Below are positions 53,692-64,000 of a DNA stretch of 64,000 nt, piece after piece. The notes below the pieces were generated by a model. The model did not search any database. It was not told the DNA's origin and saw nothing but the letters and a program-made list of their open reading frames with translations. Where the stretch lies: the NCBI RefSeq assembly GCF_902167145.1, contig NC_050096.1:185911825-185975824 (forward strand), given 5' to 3'. Within the stretch, counting starts at the first letter, position 1; each line of letters begins with the position of its first letter. The position numbers and the translations under genes were made by a program. Source of the stretch: Zea mays. Taxonomy: Eukaryota; Streptophyta; Magnoliopsida; Poales; Poaceae.

Positions 53692-53804
53692 TGTTAGCAC
53701 TGTATTAGGGTTTAGGGGTCTCCCCTGTGTACTGTAATGGGCCAGGCCCATATCTAGTCTATTAATACATTCCCCTCCCTATTCTAGGGTTAGGGCTTCC
53801 AATA
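53692..53804 (+). repeat. Copia 5' LTR
   Basis: 113 bp; contains CTATTAATACATTCCCC as a possible TATA-like region. Confidence 0.85.
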
Positions 53805-54134
53805 TGGTATAAAGGCACCTTTTTTCCAGCCGCCACCTCCCCTGCCCAGCCGCCGGCTCTCCCCTCTCCCTGCGCCGCCGCCTGCCGCCGGCGCCCTCCT
53901 CCCCTCCCAGCGCCGTCGGGAGCTCTCTCTCCCACCTCCCTGTGCGCGCGCAACCTCTCCCCTCCAGCAGCGCTCGCGCCGCATCTCCCTGCGCCGCCGT
54001 CTCTCTTTCCCACCTCCCTGCGCGCGCGCGTCCTCTCCCATACAGCCGCGCCCGCGCCGCCGCCTGCGCCTCCCCCTGCACGTCCTCTCGCCCACTCCTT
54101 CCCTAGCAGCGCCCGCACGCGCTGGATCCCGCCC

Positions 54135-55673
54135 ATGGCGGACCTCCCTAGTGTGCGCGCGCCCCCAGCTGCCGACCTGACCTCCACCGCCCCCGGCATG
54201 GCTGACCCCGGCCGCCCCATCCCCTACACCGCCGTGTCCACCAACAGCCACGCCGGCGGCTATCTCCCCACCGCGACCGCAGCAGCCCCTGCGGCCGCCA
54301 CGACCGCACCCAGCGTTGCTGTTGCCGCTGCTACCGCCCGCGCTGCCGAGCTCGGCCTCCCGGGCTACCCGACATACACGGGAGCCCTCGCACTCGCCGT
54401 GGACCCAGCTGGCCCATCGCCGACCAGTGTCCTCCGACAGCCGCCACCTGGCTTCCAAACCACGCGCCCACCGGTCCTCGACGTCACTTGGGCTCCCCTG
54501 GCACCCACTGCCGACCCCGCGCTGGCAGCCACCATTGCTACCATCCAGGCTGCTGTGGCCGCCTCTCAAGAGCGACAACACACCGCTTCCCTCGCCTGGT
54601 AACAAGAGCGTGCCATGGGCCAGGCATTGACCACTCAACTGGCCAATGCCCAGCTTCTTCTCCTCGGTTGCGACACACCACCACCTCCTGTTGCACCCAC
54701 CCTGGCGGGTGGGGTGCTCGAGTACCCCCATGCCTCTGGGCTCCACACCGACACCATCGCCGCACTCCACGCCCAGGCTGCTGGGGTCCACAACATTCGG
54801 TCCCTCGTGTCCATCGTGTTGGACCCGGCGTCCTCTCACTACCTTCGCTGGCGTGCTCAGGTGGTCCTCACCCTTCGGCGTTTCGCCCTCGCCGACCACG
54901 TCCTCGACGACCCTGTCGCCCTACCGTCTCCTACGTGGGCCCAGATGGACAGCGTGGTCATCTCGTGGCTCCACGACACCATCACCGTCGAGCTGCAGGA
55001 CATCATCCACGACCAGTCCAACACCGCCCGTCAGGCATGGCTCGCTCTCGAGGGACAATTCCTCGGCAATCGGGAGGCTTGGGCGCTCCACCTCGACGCC
55101 CAGTTCCACCTGTTCTCTCAGAAGGAACTCTCGGTGGACGACTACTGCCGCCAGATGGAGGGTATGGTGGACTCTCTCCGTGATCTCGGTGAGCCTGTCG
55201 CCGACCGCACCCTGGTGCTGAACCTTCTATGTGGTCTTAGCCCCAGGTACGGCTACCTGAAGGCTCTCATCAAGCGGACCGTGCCGTTCCCCACATTCCA
55301 TGCCGTGCGGAACGAGCTCCTCCTCGAGGAGCTCACCATGACACTCGAGGCTCCCACTCCGGCCTCTGCTCTCTATAGCGCCACCCCCGGTGCTCAGGCG
55401 CCTTTTGGGGGACAGGCCACCCGTACTCCATCGACCGTGCCCCCACTCGCCACCCTATTGCGGCTCCTCGTCCGGCTTCCACCACCGACGTCGGTCGTCG
55501 CCGCCACAAGGGCGGCTGTGGGGGCGGCAGCTCTACCTGTGGCGGTTCCTCCGGCCGGGGTGGCAACCAAGGCTGGCCCTCGATCTACAACCCCTGGATC
55601 GGCACCATCTCCATGTGGCCGAGTCAGGGCCCCAGTGCCCCACGTCCTCCGGCACTGGCACCGACTCTCCTGA
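54135..55673 (+). pseudogene. Copia gag
   Basis: GC-rich frame from ATG 54135. A TAA at 54601-54603 interrupts it, after which the same frame reads on to about 55440. Core gag (54780-55330): RWRAQVVLTLRRFALADHVL, ARQAWLALEGQFLGNREA, DDYCRQMEGMVDSLRDLGEP and FHAVRNELLLEEL, the UBN2-type copia gag. A frame change follows the Pro/Ala-rich linker. The protein would build the particle. Confidence 0.85.
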
Positions 55674-55809
55674 CGACACCGCCTCATGGCATGCCTTCGT
55701 ACGACGTTCCCCCAACGACCCTGGCCCCGTCTCAGCTCCCGCCCACGGGGGCCCCCGCCACGACATCTTGGCCCCCGTTCGCTGGCGGCTGGGACCCGAC
55801 CGCTCTCGC

Positions 55810-58800
55810 CGCCGCCTATAGCACTATGGCGTTGGCTCCACCACCCTCTGAATGGGTCATCGACTCCGGCACAGCCTACCACCCCACCCCACCACAGGCA
55901 TGCTCTCTCGCTCACACTCGTCCTCTTCCACACACCCTACATCGATTGTTGTTGGAAACGGTTCCACTCTTCCAGTCACCTCAGTAGGTGCCTCGATACT
56001 CCTAGGACCGTTCTATCTCAACGACGTTCTCGTAGCCCCTCACATCACTCACAATCTCCTCTCTGTCTGTCGGTTCACCACCGACAATTCTTGCTCCATT
56101 GAGTTTGACCCTTCTGGTTTTTCTGTGAAGGATCTGGCCACTAGGACCCCACTCGCCCGATGTGACAGCATCGGGCCCCTCTACGCGCTCCGGCCCTCTT
56201 CCGCCGGCGCGTCTTCACCGCCCATCCTGGTCTCCACCACCACCTCCACCACCTGGCATCGTCGTCTCGGCCATCCAGGACCTGACGTCATGACCAAGCT
56301 TTCCCGCACTTTAGATTCATCTTGTATTAGGGGACATTTTGAGGGCCACTGTCATGCTTGTCAGCTTGACCGACATACACGTCTCCCTTTTCCTACTTCG
56401 TATTCTAGGGCTGAGCAAGCTTTTGACCTAGTTCATTATGATCTCTGGACCTCCCCTGTACTTAGTCTTTCTGGATACAAATATTATTTAGTAATTTTGG
56501 ATGATTTCTCCCACTTTCTATGGACTTTTCCTCTTCAGTTGAAGTCTGACACCCTTACCGTCCTCACTCACTTCTTTGCCTGGGTCTCCACCTAGTTCCG
56601 TCGCTCGGTCCGGGCACTGCAGTGTGACAACGGTCGCGAGTTCGATAACCACGCCGCTCATCCTTCTTCCTCACTAGTGGCGTTCAACTACATCTCTCGT
56701 GCCCCTACACCTCTGCCCAAAACGGTCGGGTCGAGCGCATGATTCGCACCACCACCAACATGATACGCTGCCTTCTCTTCCAAGCGTCTCTCCCTGCCAG
56801 CTACTGGGCAGAGGCTCTGCACACCGCCACCCACCTCCTCAACCGCCTCCCATCAAAGGCGGTGCGCCACCCCACTCCCTACTTCGCCCTATACGACACA
56901 ACCCCCTCCTACGACCACCTCTGCGTGTTCGGTTGTGCATGCTATCCCAACACTTCCGCTATTGCCCCTCATAAGCTCACTCCACGCTCCACTCGTTGCC
57001 TCTTCCTTGGCTACTCCCCGGACCACAAGGGGTATCACTGTCTTGACCTCACATCCCAGCGCGTTATCATCTCTCGCCACGTCGTTTTTGACGAAGCTGT
57101 GTTTCCCCTTGCTGGCTCCTCCCCACCCATCGATCTCGACTCCCTCCTTGAGCCCGATCCGGGTACCACGCCACCTCGCCTCGCCCCATTTCCCGCACCC
57201 CGCGCGCCTTCACCACCCTCGCGTGTGCCACCGTCGACACCGCTCGTGCCGCACGCGGCTCCGTCGCCTACACCTCGCGCGGCTCCGTCGACCCCGCCTA
57301 CACCTCACGTGGCCCTGTCGACCCCACCTGTGCCTCGCGTGGCCCCGTCGACCCCGCCTACGCCACGCGCGGCCCCGGCGACTCCGGCCCCGTCCACGAG
57401 CGGGGCTCGCTTCGTTGACCCCGTCCTCGTATATCACCGTCGCGGGAGCGCCCCTCCCTCAGCACCCACGGACCCGGGCCCCTCGACACGCCCCTTGATT
57501 CCCGCTGTCCTGGAGCCTCGCTCTGAACCGTTGGTGTACCACCCGGTTGTTATTCACCGCGATCCTGGGCACATTCATCCGATGGTGACTCATCGCGCCG
57601 CCGACGTCCTTCAGCCAGTCGACCGGCTGATCCTGGCCGCTGACACGACCACTACTCCACCGGACGCCTCCCTGGTCCCCTCCTCCGTTCGCACCACCCT
57701 TGCTGACCCCCACTGGCGTCGGGTCATGGAGGAGGAGTACGCGACCCTTCTGGCCAACCACACCTGGGACTTGGTGCCGCGTCCTCCTGGCTCCATTGTG
57801 GTCACCGGCAAGTGGCTCTTTCGCCACAAGCTGACCTCGGACGGCTCTCTCGACCGCTACAAGGCCCATTGGGTACTTCGGGGCTTCACCCAGCGCCCTG
57901 GTGTGGACTACGACGAGACTTTCAACCCCGTCGTCAAGTTCGCCACCGTTTGCGCCGTCCTCTCCCTCGCCCTCTCCCGGAACTGGGCGATCCATCAGCT
58001 CGACGTCAAGAATGCCTTCCTTCATGGCACTCTGACGGAGACTGTCTACTGTAGCCAGCCCACCGGCTTCGTCGATGCCACTCACCCGGATCTGTTCTAC
58101 CGCCTGAACCGCTCCCTCTACGGCCTCAAGCAGGCGCCGCGGGCCTGGTACAGCCGCTTCGCCACCTACCTGTCCTTCATCGGCTTCGTCGAGGCCAAGT
58201 CGGATACGTCCCTCTTCATCTACCGACGTGGCGATGACATCGTCTACCTCCTCCTCTACGTCGACGACATCGTGCTCACGGCATCCACTACTGATCTACT
58301 TCAGCGGACGACCATCGCCCTCTAGAGGGAGTTTGCGATGAAGGACCTGGGTCCCCTCCATCACTTCCTCGGCATCATTGCCGAACGTCGGACCTAGGGT
58401 CTCTTCTTGTACCAGCACCAGCAAGCCATCAACATTCTAGAGCGGGCTGGTATGTCTGACTGCAAGCCCTGCTCCACGCCTATCGACACACAGGCGAAAC
58501 TCTCTGAGGACGATGGGCCCCCGATCGCCGACGCGACGGCTTACCGGAGCCTGACCGGTGCACTTCAGTATCTCACCTTCTCCCGACCCGACATCGCTTA
58601 CGCCGTCCAGCAGGTGTGCCTCCACATGCACACCCCACGGAAGCCCCATCTCACCGCTCTCAAGCGGATCCTGCGCTACCTCCGCGGCACCCTCGACTAC
58701 AGTCTGCTCCTCCGATCATCCCCGACGTTGGAGCTCGTGGTCTACGCCGACGCTGACTGAGCCGGCTGCCCCGAGACACGCCGATCCACTTCCGGCTATG

Positions 58801-59190
58801 CTGTATTCCTAGGTGCCAACCTCGTCTTTTGGACCGCCAAGCGGCAGCCCGTCGTCTCCCGCTCCAGCGCCGAGGTCGAGTACCGCGCTGTGGCCAAAGG
58901 CGTGGCGGAGGCCTCCTGGATGCGCCAACTCCTCCACGAGCTCCACAGCCCCCTCCAGTGTGCCACCCTCGTCTACTGCGACAACGTCAGCGCCGTCTAT
59001 CTCTTCACCAATCCCGTTTAGCATCTACGCACGAAGCACGTGGAGATCGACCTACACTTTGTCCACGAACGTGTCGCTGCCGGTGACGTTCGGGTTCTCA
59101 TCGTTCCCACCACGCTGCAGTTCGTCGACATCTTCACCAAGAGGTTACCGACGAGTGTATTTCTAGACTTTTGGTCCAGTCTCAACATCT
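55810..59190 (+). pseudogene. Copia pol (protease, integrase, RT, RNase H), multiple stops
   Basis: In order: protease WVIDSGTAYH (about 55850); integrase zinc region TWHRRLGHPGPDVM...CHACQ (56250-56370), core D in DLWTSPVLSLSGYKYYLVIL and D in LQCDNGREFD (56610-56650); C-terminal GCACYPNTS...RSTRCLFLGYSPDHKGY (56930-57040); long Pro/Ser linker (57120-57600); RT RRVMEEEYATLLANHTWDLV, YKAHWVLRGFTQRPGVDYDE, HQLDVKNAFLHGTLTE and LLLYVDDIVLTA (57720-58280); RNase H DAD-AGCPETRRSTSGY and SSAEVEYRAV, ADIFTKRLP-like end (58740-59150). Stops at 56594, 58323, 58395, 58758 and 59020 and a frameshift near 56660 inactivate it. Confidence 0.88.
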
Positions 59191-59220
59191 ATACGTGATA
59201 GAGTTGCGACTGCAGGGGGG

Positions 59221-59332
59221 TGTTAGCACTGTATTAGGGTTTGGGGTCTCCCCGGTGTACTATAATGGACCAGGCCCATATCTAGTCTATTAATACATTC
59301 CCCTCCCTATTCTAGGGTTAGGGCTTCCAATA
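59221..59332 (+). repeat. Copia 3' LTR
   Basis: 112 bp; about 97 percent identical to the 5' LTR. Confidence 0.85.
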
Positions 59333-59684
59333 GTCAGAAAAACTTCTCAGAATATGTTGGATGCTCAGCAAAGTAGTCACGAAATCATTTCTTGTCATGC
59401 TCTTCTCTACGCGGTGCCGAAGAGATGGATGACGGTGATCTGCAGCACAGATGGGAAGTAGCTGAGTTGAGCGGGAAAGAGAAAAGAATAGAAAGGTACG
59501 CGGGAGGGAGGAATGAAACTGAATTAGCTACTTTACAGGATTTGAGACCCAAGGGTTGGAGATTAGAAATTTGTTCATGTCCTAAACAAAACAAACAACA
59601 CTACAGTAGTGCAAGACTGTAATGCATGACTGTCATATAAATTTTAGGGCCTAGATTTAAGACTCCACGTTGAAGCTGCTCTTA

Positions 59685-60616
59685 TGGCAGTAAATAGAAT
59701 CGTCGATTCTATTGCTCTTTCCCCCCCCTTTCTGATACTGAGTTTTGGCCATATGTTGAATCAGCATGGTTGATGCTGACGCCAGAACTAGTCCGTGGTC
59801 GGGTCTAAAATATTCACATGGAAAGCAGAGGTTAGGACAATTTGATGCTTTACTTTGGGCACCAGTGAGGCGGTGACAGACTTAGAAGGACCAATGAGGC
59901 CGTGAATAGAGACACTCAAAATTTTACTGTCAAATATTAAAAATAAGCACTTCATTTCAATTGAAATGAAGTAAGTGCTCAAATCAAACTCACATTGGGA
60001 AACCAGTGATCTCATGGTTTCAAAATATTTCTAATATTCACACGAGATCAACAAAACAAACGGATCGCGAATCGAACACCGAAAAGTATGAATCGGTCCA
60101 AAACCGTGTCGTGAACAAGTGCTGATTTTAGCAACACAAAATTATGTTCTCGGATGCAAAACTCAAGCAAACGAACTCCGATTGAGATGAAATTTTACAC
60201 ACACCTGGACCAATATATTTCAAGGTCTTCACAAATTTTGAGCTTAATCGGACTTTATGAATCAACCACTGATCTGAAAATACAAACATAATTGGAGTTT
60301 TGTTAGGGTTTTCTAGAACGAACTCAAAACGAGATCAGCTAAGATCACAACCACAAACTGCACCAACATGACATAAATGGTGATCCTAGTAGTATATCTC
60401 ACCCACCAACAAACCCCCAAACCAAATCCTCTCAAGAAATTCAAGGATTTATGTCATGTGGGGCCACATCTATGCGCACCAACAGCGGGCCCACAATAGT
60501 GCGCATAAGGAAGGCACGACCAAGGAAAGTGGCTAGATTGATGGTTAAATTGATAGGCCTTAATGGTAAGGGGATTGGTTACCAAATAAGTAATTGTCTA
60601 ATTAGTTGTTGCCTAG
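59685..60616. other. Intergenic, unassigned
   Basis: No coding recognised. A perfect 22-bp palindrome lies at 59950-59971 (arm CTTCATTTCAA). 60050-60590 looks like old LTR sequence but could not be placed. Confidence 0.4.
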
Positions 60617-61203
60617 TGTTGTTCACTTGTTTTTGATTGCTGTGAACCAAAAACGAGGCAACACAGTTGTTAAACATTAAGGACATTCGTCCTTCGAAGC
60701 ATATCTTCTTTCGAATATAATGATCTTCAGGTGAAGGTCATGAAGAACAAGACTTCATCATTCGTAAAAGTAAGAATTTGCGTATATGAAATGTGACGTC
60801 CGTTCACGTATTTATTTCATAATAAATATATAAACATTATCAAAGTTTACATTACATTGATACCTTTGGCTTGTTTGAGGTGATGACGCGAGAGCAATTA
60901 CAATCCAGCGTGAACAGTACGGGGTACTGTTCATCTATTTATAGGCACGGAACGCAGCCCAAGTAAAAATACATTTATGACCTCAACATACATATAAAAT
61001 CCTAATACAAAACATCAGGGACTAACTAGTCTTTTCCTCTTCTACTCAACATTATGTTTTACCTTCGTCGCCACCTTAAGCGGAAGTTGTCATCCTTCGG
61101 CTCTTTTACACATGTTCGTTGTAACTTCGACATTCGTTCTTATCGCTTACAGATAGTATATCTTCGTCTTGAGGACCTTCGGTAGAGAAGAAGACCCCAA
61201 ACA
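60617..61203 (-). repeat. Element D LTR
   Basis: 587 bp, TGTTGTTCAC...CCCCAAACA. It contains the TATA/hairpin block (60910-60944), CTATTTATAG next to GTGAACAGTA/TACTGTTCA. Confidence 0.8.
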
Positions 61204-61277
61204 GTAGCTCCTTCGCGGTGCTAGGTCATTTTTTCATAACGAGATCGATCTACGAAAAACACGAAGGCTTCTAGATG

Positions 61278-61299
61278 CCGAAGGTCCGAAAACACCTTC
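61278..61299 (+). promoter_or_regulatory. Conserved stem-loop upstream of the antisense gene (element D)
   Basis: CCGAAGGTCCG, short A-rich loop, CACCTTC; about 75 bp inside the LTR. Confidence 0.6.
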
Positions 61300-61405
61300 C
61301 CTGAGCTTGTTATTAAAAAAACGAATATAAAATTTACGGCGATTACCGGTCCACCGATCAGTCAGTATGCGCGTCTTGGCGGTTCGCCTTCTTCACCCGC
61401 GGGGC

Positions 61406-61413
61406 TATATAAA
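61406..61413 (+). promoter_or_regulatory. TATA box of the antisense gene (element D)
   Basis: TATATAAA followed by ACAGACGAGT, as at 17056. The ATG is 165 bp downstream (169 in B). Confidence 0.6.
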
Positions 61414-61577
61414 CAGACGAGTTGGTGAGAAGTTACCACATCATTCATTACTATTACGCCGTTGTGCTGCTGAATTTTTTTACTGAAGGCGAAGCTCTCT
61501 GATTTCTGTGTACTTGCTGCATAAGCTTTGACCAATTGTCCAATTAATTGAATCTAGCTTCGTCTCACAAAACTGAA

Positions 61578-64000
61578 ATGGCTAGAGTCAGGTCTACTGC
61601 CAGAGTATCAAACGAAGGAGAAGAAGCTGAAGCTACTAAGACGACCCCTATTTCAGAAATGATGAAATGTTCTAGGTTAGTTGTACGAGAAGAGGAAGAG
61701 TCTCTTCTGACAAAATATGTTGTTGTTGCCGAAGCTGAACCAACTATTGCCGAAGCTGATAGTGATGATGAAGAGGATGACAACATTTTGAGTCCGAGCA
61801 AACCTAGCCACATTGAGTTTGGAAAATCCACAGTTAAGGCGGAAGATTTGGTTTTAATGAAGAAATTATGATATTTTGGAGAAAATGATGACGAACTGGT
61901 TCGGTTTGCTGGGGAAGAAGTGGTTCTAGAACAAGAAATGACGAAGTCGTTGTTTTTAAGAGCTTCTCCAGAGCAGGACTTCAATTTCCTCTATTTGAGA
62001 TGATCGGTGAAGTTTTAAAAAAGTTTGAAATCTACCTTCATCAACTAACCCCGAATGCTATAGTCAGACCCAACGTGTATATATGGGCTTTACGAAGTCA
62101 TGGAAAAACCGCTAATGGCGAAGGATTTTGCAGAGTACACGAACTCCATTACCAGACTAAGGCTAGGGCTGATGGACTGCATAAGAACTTCGGGTGCTAC
62201 AATTTTGCACACCGAAAAGATACCAAGGCTCCTGTGATTGGATATCGTATCAAGTGGCCGACTGGCTAGACAAATGAATGGTTTTATGTGAAAGCTGATG
62301 AAAAGAAAAGGGAGAAGCTTATGACTATGGTGATGAGTCCCCTGAGGCTGAGCTTCGGCATGCCCCAACCATTGTGCAACATGCAACTCGGGCACTTGGC
62401 TCCCCCTGCTAGTTAGCTGAAGTGGAATTCAGAGTCGTGGCAGAGCACATTAGCACTCGAGATTTGGTGCAAGAATACATGGCCAACAAAACCTTTCTAA
62501 CATCTGGTGGATGGGGGACTCCAAAGAAGAAAGAAGAAGGCAAAAATATTTGAGCTCGTTCGGTTGCCATACCATTTTAAGTTTTAGGATTCTTTCCACG
62601 ACCCTTGTGTCGAATGGTTGGAAATGATAGAGACAATGTGCAATGAGATCCTTGGGAATTATACGAAGAAGGAAGATCAATTGATGACAGCTGCCTTCGG
62701 CACCCAGAAAAAATGAAGACTAAACCGAGTGATGGACGCTCTTAACTTCGAATACCCAGATTACGAAAGGCTTGATGAAGGAGACAGAGGAGCAAAGAAA
62801 AAGAGGGTTGTAAGTATTTTAAAAAGGCAAGCCATGTGGTCCATTGAAAAAGATCAGAGGTCTGCTAAAAACAAAAAATTTCAGCGAAACCGAAGGATTC
62901 GGCTCCCAAAAACGAAAGTCCTCAATCTTGGCCCTTGCCAAGATGGTACAAGATGTACCAGAGAAGACTGTCGGCACCTCTTCGTCCTCCTCTGCTAGTG
63001 TTACAGAAATATTGAAGGTAATGACTGAACCCTTCTGGTTTGCTATGCTAAGTCCCTTGGGGTCGGATCTGACTAGCTTATTGCAGTCAAAGGAGAAGGG
63101 GGTTCAAAAAAGCGCAGAAGGGAAGAAGATTGCTTCGGTAACTGGGGGAAATGTGGGGGGTCATAAGAAACGTGGATGGTGGCTGTAATGAAGGCTATCC
63201 ATAAGACCCCGCCCCCGGTCTCGGTGGAAAAAAGTGTTGCCCCTGCAATGTCGAAGCTAACGCTGATGCCAAAGCTGATAAAGCTGCCCCTGAAGCTGAA
63301 AATAGCGGAGGCCCTCTTGGAACCACAATGTCAGAGATTAACAAGATTATAGCTGATGTGGTTCCTGAAAGAGAAATGGCTGAAGTGACCACTGATAGGG
63401 ATTCACCCTTAAAATGAAAGAGTTGGAAGGAGCTTCTTCAGAGGATATAGAGTTGGACCTACGACACTTGGGCTGCCAGGAACTCTCCGAAGAAGATATC
63501 TCTGAGTTAAAAGAATTTGCTATTGCCGGCGGCTACAAGCCCGGATCCGTGCTCTTCGACGGTGTCGACGAGGAGATTCTAGGGTGCATCCCTGACCGTG
63601 CTGGAGCAAAAATTGCCAATACTTTATCAAGGACCATCGGATTCTCGAAGCTCGAACGAGATCTCATCAACTATAGGAGACAACATATTACTGGGAGCTT
63701 GTTCTGTTCGAATTTTAAGGTATAAACTTTGATGTTTGCCTCTTTGACTTATTAAATTTTAAATTTCCAGAGTTTCGGGCTAACTTTGGCTTTTTTAACA
63801 GAGCCTACTATTGAGTAAGGCTTTAAAGCTACAACAGAAAAATGAAGATAGGAAAAATGAGCTTGTTATCAGTAACTTGGAAGAGAGTGAAAGAACTTGA
63901 AAATCTTCTGGTAGAAAAAGATTCAAAGATTAAGATTGTCGAAGCAGACCTGGCCAAAGCTCACCTTCGGATTAAGGATCAAACAACTCGAATTTCTGAT
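61578..64000 (+). pseudogene. Grande antisense gene of element D, degraded, 3' end outside the window
   Basis: Starts MARVRSTARVS, as in B (MARVRSTARVE), with the same order of blocks: FGKSTVKAEDLVLMKKL then a stop, MIGEVLKKFEIYLHQLTPNA, LHKNFGCYNFAH, EWLEMIET-like, DALNFEYPDYERLDEGDRG, then FAIAGGYKPGSVLFDGVDEE and ITGSLFCSNFK. Exon 1 ends at 63719 (AAG/GTATAA) and exon 2 begins at 63802 (ACAG/AGC) at the conserved intron site. Several stops and frameshifts (61869-61871, 62267-62269, about 62715, 63010-63410) make it non-functional. Confidence 0.8.

Larger units (their letters stand above)
53692..59332 (+). mobile_element. Ty1/copia element with very short LTRs
   Basis: 5641 bp with TSD GTCAG (53687-53691, 59333-59337). 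LTRs of 113 bp (53692-53804) and 112 bp (59221-59332), TGTTAGCACT...CTTCCAATA, so the 3' end is TA rather than CA. PBS-like TGGTATAAAGGC follows the left LTR; purine run GCAGGGGGG precedes the right one. Domain order gag, protease, integrase, RT, RNase H is copia-type. The LTRs differ by three substitutions and one deletion. Probably Ale/Retrofit-like (tentative). Confidence 0.9.
50024..59681. mobile_element. PIF/Harbinger DNA transposon, split by a copia element
   Basis: Ends GAGCTGCTCCAATGGGAGTC and (complement) GAGCAGCTTCAACGTGGAGTC are imperfect inverted repeats, with TTA on both sides (50021-50023, 59682-59684). Without the copia insertion it is about 4.0 kb, a normal autonomous size. 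It carries both expected genes, divergently damaged: the Myb-like ORF1 on + (51115-52041) and the DDE transposase on the complement (52630-53655). It begins 22 bp past the RIBA stop codon. Confidence 0.85.
60617..64000 (-). mobile_element. Grande-type element D, cut by the window end
   Basis: LTR 60617-61203, then the same order as in B: conserved stem-loop, TATA box, antisense gene on +. Left flank CCTAG (60612-60616) is the candidate TSD. gag-pol and the second LTR would lie to the right. Confidence 0.8.

Noticed and set aside
53790..54899. 369-codon frame on the complement
   Set aside because: Shadow of the GC-rich copia gag and leader; Gly/Arg-rich with no domain, while the + strand has clear gag.
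55394..55933. 179-codon frame on the complement
   Set aside because: Antisense shadow of the copia gag-protease linker.
57459..58085. 208-codon frame on the complement
   Set aside because: Antisense shadow of the copia RT.
1..64000. tRNA, rRNA or miRNA genes
   Set aside because: No cloverleaf with A/B boxes, rRNA core motif or convincing precursor hairpin recognised by eye; a tRNAscan or miRNA search would be decisive.

Overview
This is a plant nuclear genome window, almost certainly maize (Zea). The evidence is long-LTR Tat/Grande-type Ty3/gypsy elements nested in one another, a Sirevirus LTR, Tourist/Harbinger MITEs, and grass-type GC-rich first exons. Only one gene of host function reads intact: DiT1, the plastid 2-oxoglutarate/malate translocator (complement of 29779-41170, four exons, 551 residues). 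A second host gene, RIBA (riboflavin biosynthesis), is a disrupted pseudogene (46465-50001, + strand). No tRNA, rRNA or CRISPR was found.

Layout. 1-1690: gypsy pol fragment. 2006-3422: 3' end of a Sirevirus. 3423-25820 is a nest. The oldest layer is a Tekay-like LTR (14651-16207 plus 25616-25820). It carries a Grande-type element in + orientation (3423-4042, LTR 4043-4214 plus 14136-14650), whose LTR was hit by Grande-type element A (4215-14130, TSD GCACG), which itself was hit by a solo LTR (6968-9469, TSD TCTGG). Grande-type element B (16213-25610, TSD TGTAG) landed separately in the Tekay-like LTR. 26090-29400: several MITEs. 29779-41300: DiT1, with a 5.4-kb chromovirus in intron 1, a MITE in intron 2 and a TRIM-like LTR element in intron 3. 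43465-46260: hAT and LINE remains. 46465-50001: the RIBA pseudogene, disrupted by a small non-autonomous LTR element whose single ORF has an IQ motif. 50024-59681: a PIF/Harbinger element split by a short-LTR copia element (53692-59332). 60617-64000: a fourth Grande-type element (D), cut by the window end.

Most notable: the Grande-type elements carry a separate gene on the strand opposite to gag-pol. In element B it is intact, has two introns and its own TATA box, and encodes 918 residues. A short GAAGG...CCTTC stem-loop sits upstream of it in all four copies and also downstream in A and B. Element A retains gag but has no pol, while B retains a complete pol but has no gag, so the two have complementary deletions. 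B has LTRs differing at one visible site in 584, so it inserted very recently.
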